Below, piece by piece: positions 56,301 to 63,100 of a stretch of 64,000 bases of DNA. Below the pieces are notes generated by a model. The model was not told the DNA's origin and did not search any database. It saw only the letters and a list, made by a program, of their open reading frames with translations. Numbering within the stretch: position 1 is the stretch's first letter; every line of letters starts with the position of its first letter. Position numbers and translations under genes: made by a program. The stretch is from Acanthopleuribacter pedis (lineage in GTDB: Bacteria; Acidobacteriota; Holophagae; Acanthopleuribacterales; Acanthopleuribacteraceae): positions 434,001 to 498,000 of the forward strand of contig NZ_JAFREP010000003.1 of NCBI RefSeq assembly GCF_017377855.1, written 5' to 3'.

Positions 56301-57099
56301 TTCCTTCGGCGTGCGCGGCTCCGCCGATTATGCCTACGCCACCGCCTTCCAAAACGCCTTCGCCCACTACCGCGGTTCGCTCGGCCGGTCAGGGGTGGCT
56401 CTGGCGCAGTGCTGGAGTGCCTGGGAAGAGGACAACCTTTTCCCCGAAACGCGGCGACAGTTGCAGTGCATGGGCTTCCACCTCATCGACATGGAACGCG
56501 CCTTCCCGCAAATCGAACGCAGCCTCGGCGCCGGCGTGCCCGTGCTGACCCTGATGCAGGTCGACGACGCCGACAGCGTGCGCCGGGCCATGGGGTTGGT
56601 GTCCGATGCGGTGGAAGGTTCCGCTGCTGAAGCCGGTTCGGGGTCGGAAGCGGCCGTTTCAGAACAGCAATTGCGCGATTGGGAAAACCGGTTTCGAAAG
56701 GGTGAGGACGTGGCCGCTAGGGTCGCCGCCGTCGTCAGCGCCGAGGTCGCCGCAACCCTGCCGGATGCGATCATTCAGCGCCTGCACCCGTTGCTCCGCG
56801 CGCCTTCCAAGCCCGAGCCCGCCGCGGTCGCGCCCGGTACACCGCCCCAAGCCCGCCGCGAGGACGACCTGCCCCATACGGTGCGTTCGCTGTTGACCGA
56901 GGTGCTGCGCCTGCCCGCGATTGAGGACGATAAACCCCTTCAGGATTACGGCTTGGATTCTATTTCCGCCATGCACTTCTCGACCCGTATGGAAAAAATC
57001 GTCCAATGCGAGGTCCAGCCGCAATGGTTGCTGGACCATCCCACCGTCACCGCCCTGACCCGTCATCTCGCCCATATCACCGCATCAAAGCAAGACTGA
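44344..57099 (+). CDS. Trans-AT NRPS/PKS: A(Ser)-PCP-Ox-KS0-ACP-KS-KR-ACP-KS-KR-ACP
   Basis: A 4,251-residue synthase. The N-terminal adenylation domain (20-515) has a serine code and completes the Cy-Cy pair of the upstream protein. It is followed by PCP 577-647 (GATSL), a two-lobed FMN nitroreductase-type oxidase 694-1115, non-elongating KS 1129-1545, ACP 1721-1794 (GLNSL), then two simple beta-hydroxy modules: KS 1836-2268, KR 2468-2880, ACP 2901-2974; and KS 3021-3459, KR 3629-4085, ACP 4175-4245. Predicted work: form and aromatize the second oxazole, then add two C2 units, each leaving a beta-hydroxyl. The start overlaps the previous stop by ATGA and is preceded by a good ribosome binding site (GGAGGA, 44335-44340). 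The protein ends about eight residues after its last ACP, with no recognisable docking tail. Confidence 0.97.
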   Translation: MNHKPRSESGVGAGLTAEKGVACLHELIEARVEGTPNAPAVRCDGRRYTYAELNRRANQLAHFLRGLGMGPDKIVAVLMERSLELSVALLGVLKAGAAYLPLDPQDPAARRNLLLEDAGVSVVLTTSPFEDPDFDGTVLCLDREWAYVAREPDHNPVTSVADHHLAYVIYTSGSTGKPKGCLIPHRAITNRLLWMQRCYQIGAADRILQKTPYTFDVSVWELFLPLLSGACLVYAKPDGHKDAAYLVQLMKREKITVCHFVPSMLRFFLAQAKVQQCRSLRHVFASGEALSSDLVTQFFKKCPGKLHNLYGPTEAAVDVSFWECEPRRDGKVPIGRAISGIELLVLDAALNPVPEGEAGELLIGGIGLARGYLNRPELTAERFVRHPFRDEPGARLYRTGDLCARLPDGNIEYLGRLDDQVKLRGFRIELGEIEWALRQHAAVEDAAVKVVDRDTADPKLVAYVVPHGEAPPARVLRDALKQSLPGYMVPNHVVFVGELPISRHGKLDRKALPWPVSDAAQPAQQTQVRAATPAAAKASEPAAAQASEPAACEASEPPACEASEPAQVGPSADVIQERAGQIRTVCLPLLNLETMADDADFFDLGATSLTMVLIVEQLQARFGATVPVDVIMDGPTIAELARFLAECGAPTTRRAEAKTETGDGPAPSQPGVALDAVEPKTANPPVAKRFGEKPVPRAALDQLLGALGSVELEGARKTLYASAGGLNPIQCYLAVREGGVTGLDAGVYYFDPVDLVLRLVSDQAPRLGALVHTTESGLAQTAGFALLLVAEMAAVRPVYKGSAAVLTTVECGYLGQSLLVRQATWRLALRPVLAIEASAWVAACALSESHQPLLALLGGTPPAGEQDADFDLTALVTGHARRRLQTEAFLNEGRDAIGFPDAEEKRQLAARAPQLRRFPDDTPRLAVAAAPPERALLAARAAKRRYRAGAVALNQISGLLGLLGAADRYRFCAPRGLCAYLAVVEDGVDGLAAGLYRYDAEQHHLTLVTRNLGHELKRCYTPFNRKHAGAARFHLFLTAVLAENTPDEFPALLEAGFLGQRLLAAQSGLGLGLCPIGGLLFDKIRDAFNLAPGATLVHSFVGGGYQAAPPQRAVAGGGDRREARDLSCRDMAVIGLAGRYPGADDVATFADNLRAGKTCFSERRFSNSRDYGMAEDGPRRHFGGFLQGVDRFDARLFNILPVEAKGIDPQERLLLENVWTCLEHAGYSGAELNRVAERVGVFTGVMWNDYALHGAGADANGAFPTVSMPSSLANRVSHVFGFEGPSVVLNTSCSAGMTALHHAVAGLRGGDCGAALVTAVNLMTHPAHLDLLDSLDFLSDSEVCRPFGAQADGWVAGEGVGALLLKPLAAAERDGDTILAVVKGTSIGYSGKEGRFGAPSHARQRASMAAALRDAGLATDQIDYVEAAAPGAGLADALEAAALRDLFAEKRDPTRVGSIKGGIGHCESASALSQLTKVILQMQQETLFPTVQAAPLNPMVAFAENGLELVDSALAWTEGERPRRALINAFGATGSSGHAVLESYPRSLPPDGADGAQLMVLSAATAEQLRQLAFSLAEHLRVTTPPLDAVAHTLRVGRVALAERLALVCASREELVQQLDRFHRGEALGDNGFVGTVEREGALMQTRLSLRETARRWVSGARFTWQVCFDGSTPARVHLPTYPFEHRSYWLEAEPHPAATAPPVREPTGAPAPTKTAANGDALARYLKQRFASVTGCPLQEVKSRATFDQLGLNSLIINRFNAVLARDFSGLPKTLFFEVDSLAALADYLLQHHAEASARLFPGTQTAVQAAPAETETPRVESDHGRTTTDPAALEDIAVIGVAGRYPKAENLDIFWDNLKNGVDCIDEIPADRWDLNRYYTPGPARPGKMTTKWGGFLDDVACFDPLFFHISPNEAKAMDPQERLFLQTVHHTFEDAGYNRRALQRHFGGKVGVFVGVMYGEYQLFGGGANPVVSTCYGSIANRVSYIYDLSGPSLAVDTLCSSSLTALHLAVHSLQRGECAAAVVGGVNLSLHPNKYIVQSQLGMSASDGRCRGFGAGGDGLVPGEGVGAVLLKPLGQARADGDQILGIVKATAVNHDGKTHGYTVPNPNAQAALIREALRRGGIDPNHISYVEAHGTGTPLGDPIEIAGLRKALGGKSRGDQAADCAVGSVKSNLGHLEAAAGIVGLTKILLQLKHRWLVPSLHAETLNENIDFSAGPLHIQREGAAWARPTLEKGDAVRIACLSSFGAGGANAHAVIREAEAYPERAVLSAQAGPWPMVFSAVDGERLRVLVAQFQAWLQARGDAVPRLDDIAYTLQVGRDALAQRLALVVASVAELAQKLAAYLEDANSADYAGCVQHDQDLLELFDDESALQDSVQAWLAERRLNPLLRLWVRGLAVDWRALYPGQPPRRVSLPGYPFRRERCWLFDAPAPEEDAPIDAPAQRGESPIQAAGPRAGIDPCVSLQTATWCAAPVREPAAPAYTRRAVVLCDWDRAAAKQAGAALADREWVVLESSEPTHGERYQDMTCRIFALIKRWLKEDGKTLVQIVTGPDPRRQIYRGLVGMLRAARLEQSALVLQLIEPEAADDAAELETCLAQNGACPDDVLVRYHAGQRWVQQWASVLAEPQQPWRDQGVYWITGGLGALGLLFAREIAATAAKVTLILTGRAALTPAKQKALAELRGLGAVVWYREVDVCHREAVDGLVREVRASFGGLQGVIHAAGINRDNMIPRKTLGEVKAVLAPKVLGTEIVDLATREVALDFMLLCGSTVGVFGNAGQCDYAAANGFIDAFAAYRNAQVAEGLRSGRTLTVNWPLWREGGMGVEGWVEDAMARAGWAPLETADGLRALRLAFGVADADRVTVFCQTATQTEAKPKAHALVNEATANTRGAAPTPLAQLRALFAEVAGLDVARVDVDATLERYGIDSIMITQLNQKLEPVFPDLNKTLFYQHATLAACAEDLARRHPRDCGRWCAVPASVAPESAPQNGPSPNTRRTSTQQRPIQAAPVPAATQAPIAVIGLAGRFPQAPDLATLWRNLLEGRDCISEIPPERWSLDGFFHQPVKEAIEQGKSYAKWGGFLEGFADFDPLFFNISPFEALNTDPQERLFLASCWSALEDAGLTRAALKNDYNGEVGVFAGITQTGFNLVGAELKAQGETCHFHTSFSSVANRVSYVLDVHGPSMPVDTMCSSSLTAIHEACQRLRSGECRLALAGGVNLYLHPSQYLAMSAATMLSADGRCHSFGAGGNGYVPGEGVGTVVLKPLDAALRDRDPIHAVIRGSSINHGGKTHGYTVPNPVAQSALIRDALSKAGVDARAVSYIEAHGTGTKLGDPIEVTGLTEAFRADTEAVGFCALGSAKSNLGHLEAAAGIAGLAKVILQMKHATLVPTLHAAETNPNIDFAKTPFVLQQTAAPWTSPRWTEKGRDQTAPRIAGISSFGAGGSNAHLVVAEAPPRAPRDAAAPAPVVIVLSAKDAAALARAVAKLARFLEQENPDPRDLAYTLQVGREAMAHRWAAVVTDLAELRAALVDGVGVLRGTVAENRPESAGDSLEETAAAWVSGATIDWPALYDDAPPCRIHLPTYPFSGQTLWLQPKPVVMAETGTPKPVPSEPVAAASGPEPQWLFHREAWLPRPLPDAVDWAAGLARFHGRRLVVVASDPAEKALFLALLGQIKKVAGVVPDIQCIGPDQLHPGTFAQAPAAVLVLGSPGESAAYDETDPRLVFQLSQALMKSCWGETIDLWFVYQITPQHPRLACNALGGLVRSAMQENPNHRWHLIAGENDRVDPLQKHQILLTEWLARPEPGDNPLTQREVRYRDNERLEKELVDVAVPTTGLPAFKQCGTYLLAGGLGYIGRLLAIKLATTYAATLVILSRRERDADSDAFFATLTRAGATVHFYRVDITDGDALRTAYARIRAEVGPLHGVVNLARSHEDQMIAAKSWSSFARVIRTKVQASLLLDQVTADEPLDFFLMFSSLGSFGVRGSADYAYATAFQNAFAHYRGSLGRSGVALAQCWSAWEEDNLFPETRRQLQCMGFHLIDMERAFPQIERSLGAGVPVLTLMQVDDADSVRRAMGLVSDAVEGSAAEAGSGSEAAVSEQQLRDWENRFRKGEDVAARVAAVVSAEVAATLPDAIIQRLHPLLRAPSKPEPAAVAPGTPPQARREDDLPHTVRSLLTEVLRLPAIEDDKPLQDYGLDSISAMHFSTRMEKIVQCEVQPQWLLDHPTVTALTRHLAHITASKQD
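44400..46290 (+). other. Adenylation domain A2 (serine) and PCP2
   Basis: Adenylation domain about 44400-45890 with YTSGSTGKPKG, NLYGPTEA, YRTGD and HGKLDRKALP. Specificity residues by eye: D, V, W (FDVSVWE), H (CHFVPSML), F and S (VFASGEAL), L (HNLYGPTE), V and D (AAVDV), identical to A1, so serine. A repeat-rich linker (45955-46041) leads to the PCP (46072-46285, Ser 46165, GATSL). Confidence 0.92.
45955..46041 (+). repeat. 24-base tandem repeat in the A2-PCP2 linker
   Basis: Copies start at 45955, 45979, 46003 and 46027 (last one partial), encoding ASEPAAAQ, ASEPAACE, ASEPPACE and ASEPA. Ala/Pro/Glu-rich spacer between A2 and PCP2. Confidence 0.9.
46420..47690 (+). other. Two-lobed oxidase Ox2
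   Basis: Second nitroreductase-type double oxidase. Lobe 1 has LYASAGGLNPIQCYLAV, GVYYFD and CGYLGQSLL; lobe 2 (from about 47140) has GLYRYD, CYTPFNRKH and GLCPIGGLLFDKIRDAF, closely matching lobe 2 of Ox1. It should oxidize the second oxazoline to oxazole while the chain is on PCP2. Confidence 0.85.
47725..49730 (+). other. KS10 (non-elongating) and ACP10
   Basis: KS fold about 47728-48980 with Cys 48220 (NTSCSAG) and second His (GIGHCE). The catalytic His loop reads EAAAPGAGLAD, with Ala at codon 48625, exactly as in KS3. ACP10 (49504-49725) has GLNSL, Ser 49606. Transfers the second oxazole acyl chain onward without extension. Confidence 0.88.
49845..53270 (+). other. Module 11: KS-KR-ACP
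   Basis: Canonical KS11 about 49849-51145 (Cys 50350, EAHGTGT, NLGHLE). KR about 51745-52980 with GGLGALG at 52279 and Tyr 52705; the catalytic Ser lies 13 residues before Tyr in CGSTVG. ACP 53044-53264, Ser 53140 (GIDSI). It extends the oxazole 2 chain and leaves a beta-hydroxyl beside the ring, equivalent to C15-O of phorboxazole and a candidate nucleophile for the second oxane. Confidence 0.9.
53400..57085 (+). other. Module 12: KS-KR-ACP
   Basis: KS12 about 53404-54720 (Cys 53929, EAHGTGT, NLGHLE). KR about 55230-56600 with GGLGYIG at 55909 and Tyr 56329; it reads NLARSHED where other KRs read HAAG-x-x-x-D, and is the most divergent KR of the window. ACP 56866-57078, Ser 56959 (GLDSI), closing gene 3. 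Predicted outcome: beta-hydroxyl equivalent to C13-OH of phorboxazole. Confidence 0.88.
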
Positions 57100-57107
57100 G
57101 TTTCGCC
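57100..57107 (+). other. 8-base gap between genes 3 and 4
   Basis: Only eight bases separate the TGA of gene 3 from the ATG of gene 4, with no clear Shine-Dalgarno sequence and no room for a promoter or terminator. Genes 3 and 4 are therefore most likely on one transcript. Confidence 0.8.
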
Positions 57108-60100
57108 ATGAACATTCACGAACAACGCCGCCAAGTGATCGAACGCCTGCATGCCCTGGCGCCCGAGGTGAGCCCGCCCCAACACCAAGATGTGCTGAAA
57201 CGCAAAGATTCGCGACCGCGCGTGCCGCAACCCATTGCCGTCATTGGTCTGGCGTGTCGGTTCCCGCAAAGTCCGACGCTGCACGATTTCTGGGCCGCCT
57301 TGGACCGCGACCGCTCGCTCATCGAAGAGATTCCCCCAACGCGTTTTGACTGGCGTCGCGGTTTGGCCGGTTTGGAAGAACCCGTGGGCCGTTGGGGCGG
57401 TTTTTTGGACGATGTGCGCGGCTTCGATTCAGCCTTTTTTAAGATCCTGCCCAGCGAAGCCGACCTGATGGACCCGCGCCAACGCTTGCTTTTACCCGCC
57501 GTGTACCAAAGCTTGGAAGACGCCGGCATCGCGCCGCTCAGCTTGCAGGGCAGTCGCACCGGCCTGTTTGTCGGCGCCGAGGGCAACGAATACGCCGGCG
57601 AACTGGCCGCCCACGGTTTTCCCGTCGGCGACGGTCACGGCGAGAGCATGTTGGCCAACCGCATTTCCCATTTTTTCGATTGGCGCGGGCCGAGCGAGGT
57701 GGTCAACACCCTGTGTTCCGGCGCGGCCGTTGCGCTGCACCGTGCCGTGGTTGCCCTGCGCAACGGCGACATCGACCAGGCCGTGGTTGGCGCCGTCAAC
57801 CTCATCTTGCAGCCGGGATTGCACCTGGCCTTGGCCGCGAGTGGGCAAATGAGCCCCGAGGCGACGGTGCGTTCCTTCGGGGCCGATGCCCGCGGCTTTC
57901 TGCGGTCCGAGGGCGTGGGTGGCGTGGTGCTCAAAACGCTTGCCGATGCCGAACGGGACGGTGATCCCATTTACGCCGTCATCCGCCACGCCGCCGTCAA
58001 CTACAACGGCCGCGGCGGTTTGTCGATGGCCATGCCCAACGTGGCCGCCCACACCCAGTTGGTGGAACAGTGTTACCGCGAGGCCGGCATCGACATCGCC
58101 GATCTGGGTTTGATCGAAGCGCAGGGGATGGGCAACCCCGCCGGCGACATGGCCGAATGGGAAGCGCTCAACCGCGCCCTCGAGAACCTGGCCGAGGAAC
58201 AGGGACGGCGGCTTGAGCCCGGCTCCGTACCCGTGTCGACCCTCAAACCCATGCTCGGCCACATGCACGCCGCCTCCGCCCTGGGTGCGCTTTGCAAAAT
58301 CATTCGCAGCCTGCAAACCGGCACGGTTCACCCCATCCTCGATTTTGAAACAGCCCATCCCGGTCTTGATCTGTCCGGTCGTCCCTGCCGGTTACAACAG
58401 CAACACGAAACCTGGCGGGCGGGGACGCGGCCCCGCTTAGCCGGCCTGCACAGCTACGGCGCGGGCGGTAACAACGCCCACCTGCTCATTGAGGAATACC
58501 GGCCGGCGCCGCGGCCCGCCGTGGCGTCGCAAGCCCTGGTGTTGCCGCTGTCGGCCCACGACTCCGCCGGCTTGCGCGACAAGGTCACCCGGCTGGCGGC
58601 TTTCCTGGGCGAACACGACCTTCCCCTGGCCGCCGTCGCCCACACCCTCCAGGTCGGCCGTGACGCCATGCCCGAACGGGTGGCTTTTCTGGTCAAGGAC
58701 ACCCGCGACTGGTGCGCGCAAGTCGACGCCTTCCTCAACGGTGACCCCCACGAGGGCGTGTTCACGCGCGCCGAAGGCGGTCCGGCGCGTGTCGCCGACG
58801 ACGGACCGGGTGCCGCCCGGGCCTGGGTCCAAGGCGCCGCCCTCGACTGGTCGGCGTGGCGGCCGCACGTCGGCGGTGGCAGGGTTCATTTGCCGGTTCA
58901 TCGCTTCACCCATCGCGAACACTGGTTTGATGTGGTGCGTTCCGTCGCCGTCACCGAAGCCGCCCAAACCGACGCCTTGGCGGCGCTGCGGCGTTTGCTG
59001 AGCCCTTATTTGCAACTAGCCCCGGACCAAATCGATGTGGACCGCGAGTTTAGCGAAATGGGTTTTGATTCCAAGCTGGTCCTCGACCTGTGCAAGGCCT
59101 TGAAACAGGATTTCGGGGTCGCTGTCGAAGCCGCCCTGTTTTTTGACCACAATACGCCGCGCCAACTCGCCGCCTATCTGGAAGCAGCGCACGGCGCGGT
59201 GTTCGGGCGTGCCGAGGTCGTGGCCGCGGCGCCGAAACGTCGGGTCACCCGTCGCGAGCCGACCTATGAACCCATCGCCGTGATCGGCCTTGCCGGTCGT
59301 TATCCCCATGCGCCCTCGCCGGCGGCCTTGTGGCAACGCCTGGTGGAAGGCGCCGACTGCATCGACGAAATGCCCGCCGACCGCTGGAACCGCGACCTGT
59401 TCGAACCCGATCCGAACCGGGCCGCCGCCACCGGCAAAAGTTACGGTAAGTGGGGCGGCTTTCTCGACGGTGTGTACGATTTTGATCCGCTGTTTTTTAA
59501 CATGTCGCCACGCGAGGCGCCCTACATCAACCCGAAGGAACGTTTGTTCCTGCAAACGGCCTGGCATGTTTTGGAAGACGCGGCGACCTATCCCGAGGCA
59601 CTGGCCGACGAACGGGTCGGTGTTTTTGTCGGCGTGACCCGTTCCGGCATCGATCCCTACGCCACCTCGTCCTTTTCCATCGCCAACCGCGTTTCCTATT
59701 GTTTCGATTTCAACGGACCCAGCCTCACCCTCGACACCGCCTGCTCTTCTTCGCTCGTGGCTATTCACGAGGCCTGCCGCCACTTGCACGGCGGCGAATG
59801 CAGTGTCGCCCTTGCCGGCGGCGTGCATGTCTTCCTGGATCCCTCGCATTTCGTCGCCCTGTCGCTGGGCCAATTCCTCTCGCCGGACGGCCGGTGCAAG
59901 TCCTTTGGCTCGGCCGCCAACGGCATGGTGCCGGGCGAAGGCGTCGGCGCCGTTTTGCTGAAACCCCTGGCCGCGGCGCTGCGCGACGGCAACCCCATTC
60001 ACGGGGTGATTCGCGGCTCCGCGACCAACCACGGCGGAAAAAGCAACGGCTTCACCGTGCCCAGTGCCAAGGCCCACCGCGACTTAATGGAACAGGCCAT

Positions 60101-63100
60101 GCAACGCGCCGGCATTCGCGCCGAGGCGATTAGTTATGTCGAAGCCCATGGAACCGGCACCGCCTTGGGTGACCCCGTCGAGGTGCGCGGCTTGCGCCAA
60201 GCCTTTGAGGGTCGGCCTGGGATCTGCGCCCTGGGTTCCCTGAAAAGTAACCTGGGTCATTTGGAAGCCGCCGCCGGGGTCGCCGGTTTGACCAAGGTGT
60301 TGTTGCAGCTAAAACACCGTGAATTGGTGCCCTCGTTGCACGCCGCCGAGACCAATCCGCAAATCGATTTTGCCGCGACCCCCTTTCGCGTGCAACAGAC
60401 CCACGAAGCCTGGAACCCGGTCGGCCCGGACGGTTCACCCCGGCCCCGTTTGGCCTGTCTCTCCTCGTTTGGCGCCGGCGGCAGCAACGCCCATTTACTG
60501 ATTGAAGAGGCGCCCGCGCAAGCGGTCGTGCTTGCGCCGCCCGCGACCACGCCGGGCCCGGCCGTGCTCGTTCTTTCCGCGCAAAGCGAACCATCCTTGC
60601 GGGAAGCCGCCGCGGATTTGGCCGCGTTCCTGCGCGATCAGGAGACCGGCCTTGATCTGCACGCCGTCGCCTATACCTTGCAAGTCGGCCGCGCGTCCTT
60701 GGAAGAACGCGCCGGTTTGCTGTGCGAAAGCGTGGGCGAGGCCGTTGCCGGCTTGACCGCTTTTGCTTCTGGTGAACCCGCGGCGCGCGTGGTTTGTGGG
60801 TCTTTGTTGCGCGGCCAAAAAGACCCCGCCTTTGGCCCTCGGGTCAAAGACGCCCTCGCGCGCATGGACCGCGAGACCTTGCTCGCCTTGTGGATCCAGG
60901 GCGCCGTGATTCCTTGGCGCGACCTGTACAGCGACCAACCGGCGCTGATGCGCCTGCCTGTTTATGCCTTTGCGCGCGAGCGCTACCGCTTGCCGGAAGT
61001 GGAAACCGCGCCCGCGGCGGCAGCAAGCCTGCATCCGTTGCTCCACGAAAACCGTTCCACCTTGCAGCGACAAGCGTACGTCACCCATCTGGACGGTGAC
61101 GCCTTTTTCCTGGCCGATCATGTCGTCGCCGGCGAGAAGATCCTGCCGGGGGTTGCCTACCTGGAGATGGCGCGGGCGGCTCTGGCCGCGGCGACCGATT
61201 GGGCGCGGGTCGTGCTGCGCAACGTGGTGTGGCTGCAACCCTTAATTGTGCGGGAACCGCAAACTCTGACCGTGGCGCTGCGTGTTGCCGAGGACGGTGC
61301 AAGCGTGGCCTGGGAAGTGGCCACTGGTGACGCGGCGCGGCCCGTGGTTCATTGCCAGGGGAGGGCTGAGCGGGATACATCGGCGGTGCCGGAACCGTGG
61401 GACGGCGCGGATCAAACCCTGAAACGCGGCGCGCGGCTGGATGGCCCGATTTGTTACCAGACCTACGAAGGGTTGGGCATGTGTTACGGACCGCGCATGC
61501 GTTCCATTGAAACCATCCAACGGGGTGAGGGTCGCTTGGTGACCTGGTTGACCATGCCCGACGGTGTCGCCGATGACGCCTGGGTGTTGCATCCGAGTTT
61601 GCTGGATGGTGCCCTCCAGAGTTTGATTGCTTTGGCGATCAACCGTTCCGGGGCGGGGGCGGGGGCGGCCTACATGCCCTTTGCGCTCGCCGCTGTGCAT
61701 TGTTACGGTCCCTGTCGCGGTGCGATGCGTGCCGTGGTGCGCGTCGTCGAGGAAACCGAAAACGTCATGCGTTGCGACCTGAACCTCTATGACGAGCAGG
61801 GTCGTTGTCAGGCCGCATTGCTAGGGTTTAGCTCGCGTGCGCGGGCCGCGGGGCCGCGTCATCCGCTGGTTCACGGCGAAATCGCCGACCCCGAGGGTGC
61901 TTCCTTTCAGAGTCGGTTCACCGGTCGCGAATGGTTTTTGGCCGATCACGTCGTTAACGGCAGGCGGCTTTTGCCAGGGGTTGCTTATTTGGAAATGGCC
62001 CGTGCCGCCGGCGTGTTGGCGGGGAACACCGTGGCCGGGGTCGGCAACCTCGTCTGGGCCAAGGCGATGGTGGTGGAAGACGAACCCGTGGCGGTGACCC
62101 TTCAGGTTACGCCGGGGCGGGGACACCAGGACTGGGTTGTGACCGGCCTTGATGGGACCCACCACGCCCAAGGACGTTTGTACGGGGCGGCGGCGCGGCC
62201 CGAACGGCCCGAAGCCACGGCCGTTGACGCGTTGCGCGCTCGATGCAGCCACCACAAGCAGGCCCATCAATGTTGGGGCGTTGACGACGCCGCCGCCTGG
62301 GCCGCCGATCCCACCGGTGCCAGCTTCCGCGCCTTGACCGCGCTCTCCTACAACGGGGACGAGGCATTGGCCGACTTCCGCTTGCCCAAATCGGTCCAAG
62401 CCGACCGCGCCGCCTATGGTTTGCATCCCAGCCTGTTGGACGTTGCCTTCGAAACCGTGCAGTTTTGGAACGGTTTCCAGAGTGGACAACACCGGCCGTG
62501 GCTGCCGTTTTCCCTGGAGAAGTTGTGGGTGTACGACGCCGTGCCCGATGTCGGCTTGGTTCACATGCGACCGGTTCCGCGCGCGGGTGCCATGCCGCTG
62601 TTCGACCTCGATATCTGCGATCCACGGGGCCGGGTGTGTGTGGCCCTGCGGGGTTATGCCGCCATGCCGACCGCCGCGGCGGAGCCGGCCCGGCCGATTC
62701 TGGCAACCACCGCCTGGCGCCGCGCGGTGGTTGAAGGTGCCGCTGATGTACCCCCGGCGCCCCGTTTGGTGCTGCTCGAAGCCAACCAGGACTTGGTCGC
62801 AAGCCTGCGCGCCGCCGCGCCGCACGCCGAGATTGAGGTGCTCCAAGCGTCGGGGAACCAGGCCGCCGCCGTGATCGGCCGACTCCAACAATTGCTTCAG
62901 CGCTTGCAAGAACACGGGGAACAAGCCCTGTGGGTTGTTGCGCCTGATGAAACCGATCCCCAAATTGCGGCGATCACCGCTTTGTTGAAAACCTGGCACA
63001 ACGAACATCCGGCCGCCTCGGTGAAGTTGCTGCTTGTCGGCGAAGCCAAGCCGGAACACCTGCCGCGCCTGCTTGCGGCCCTCGCGGCGACGCCGGGTCG

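Noticed and set aside
57100..57107. Promoter or terminator between genes 3 and 4
   Set aside because: Eight bases are too few, and no hairpin is present.
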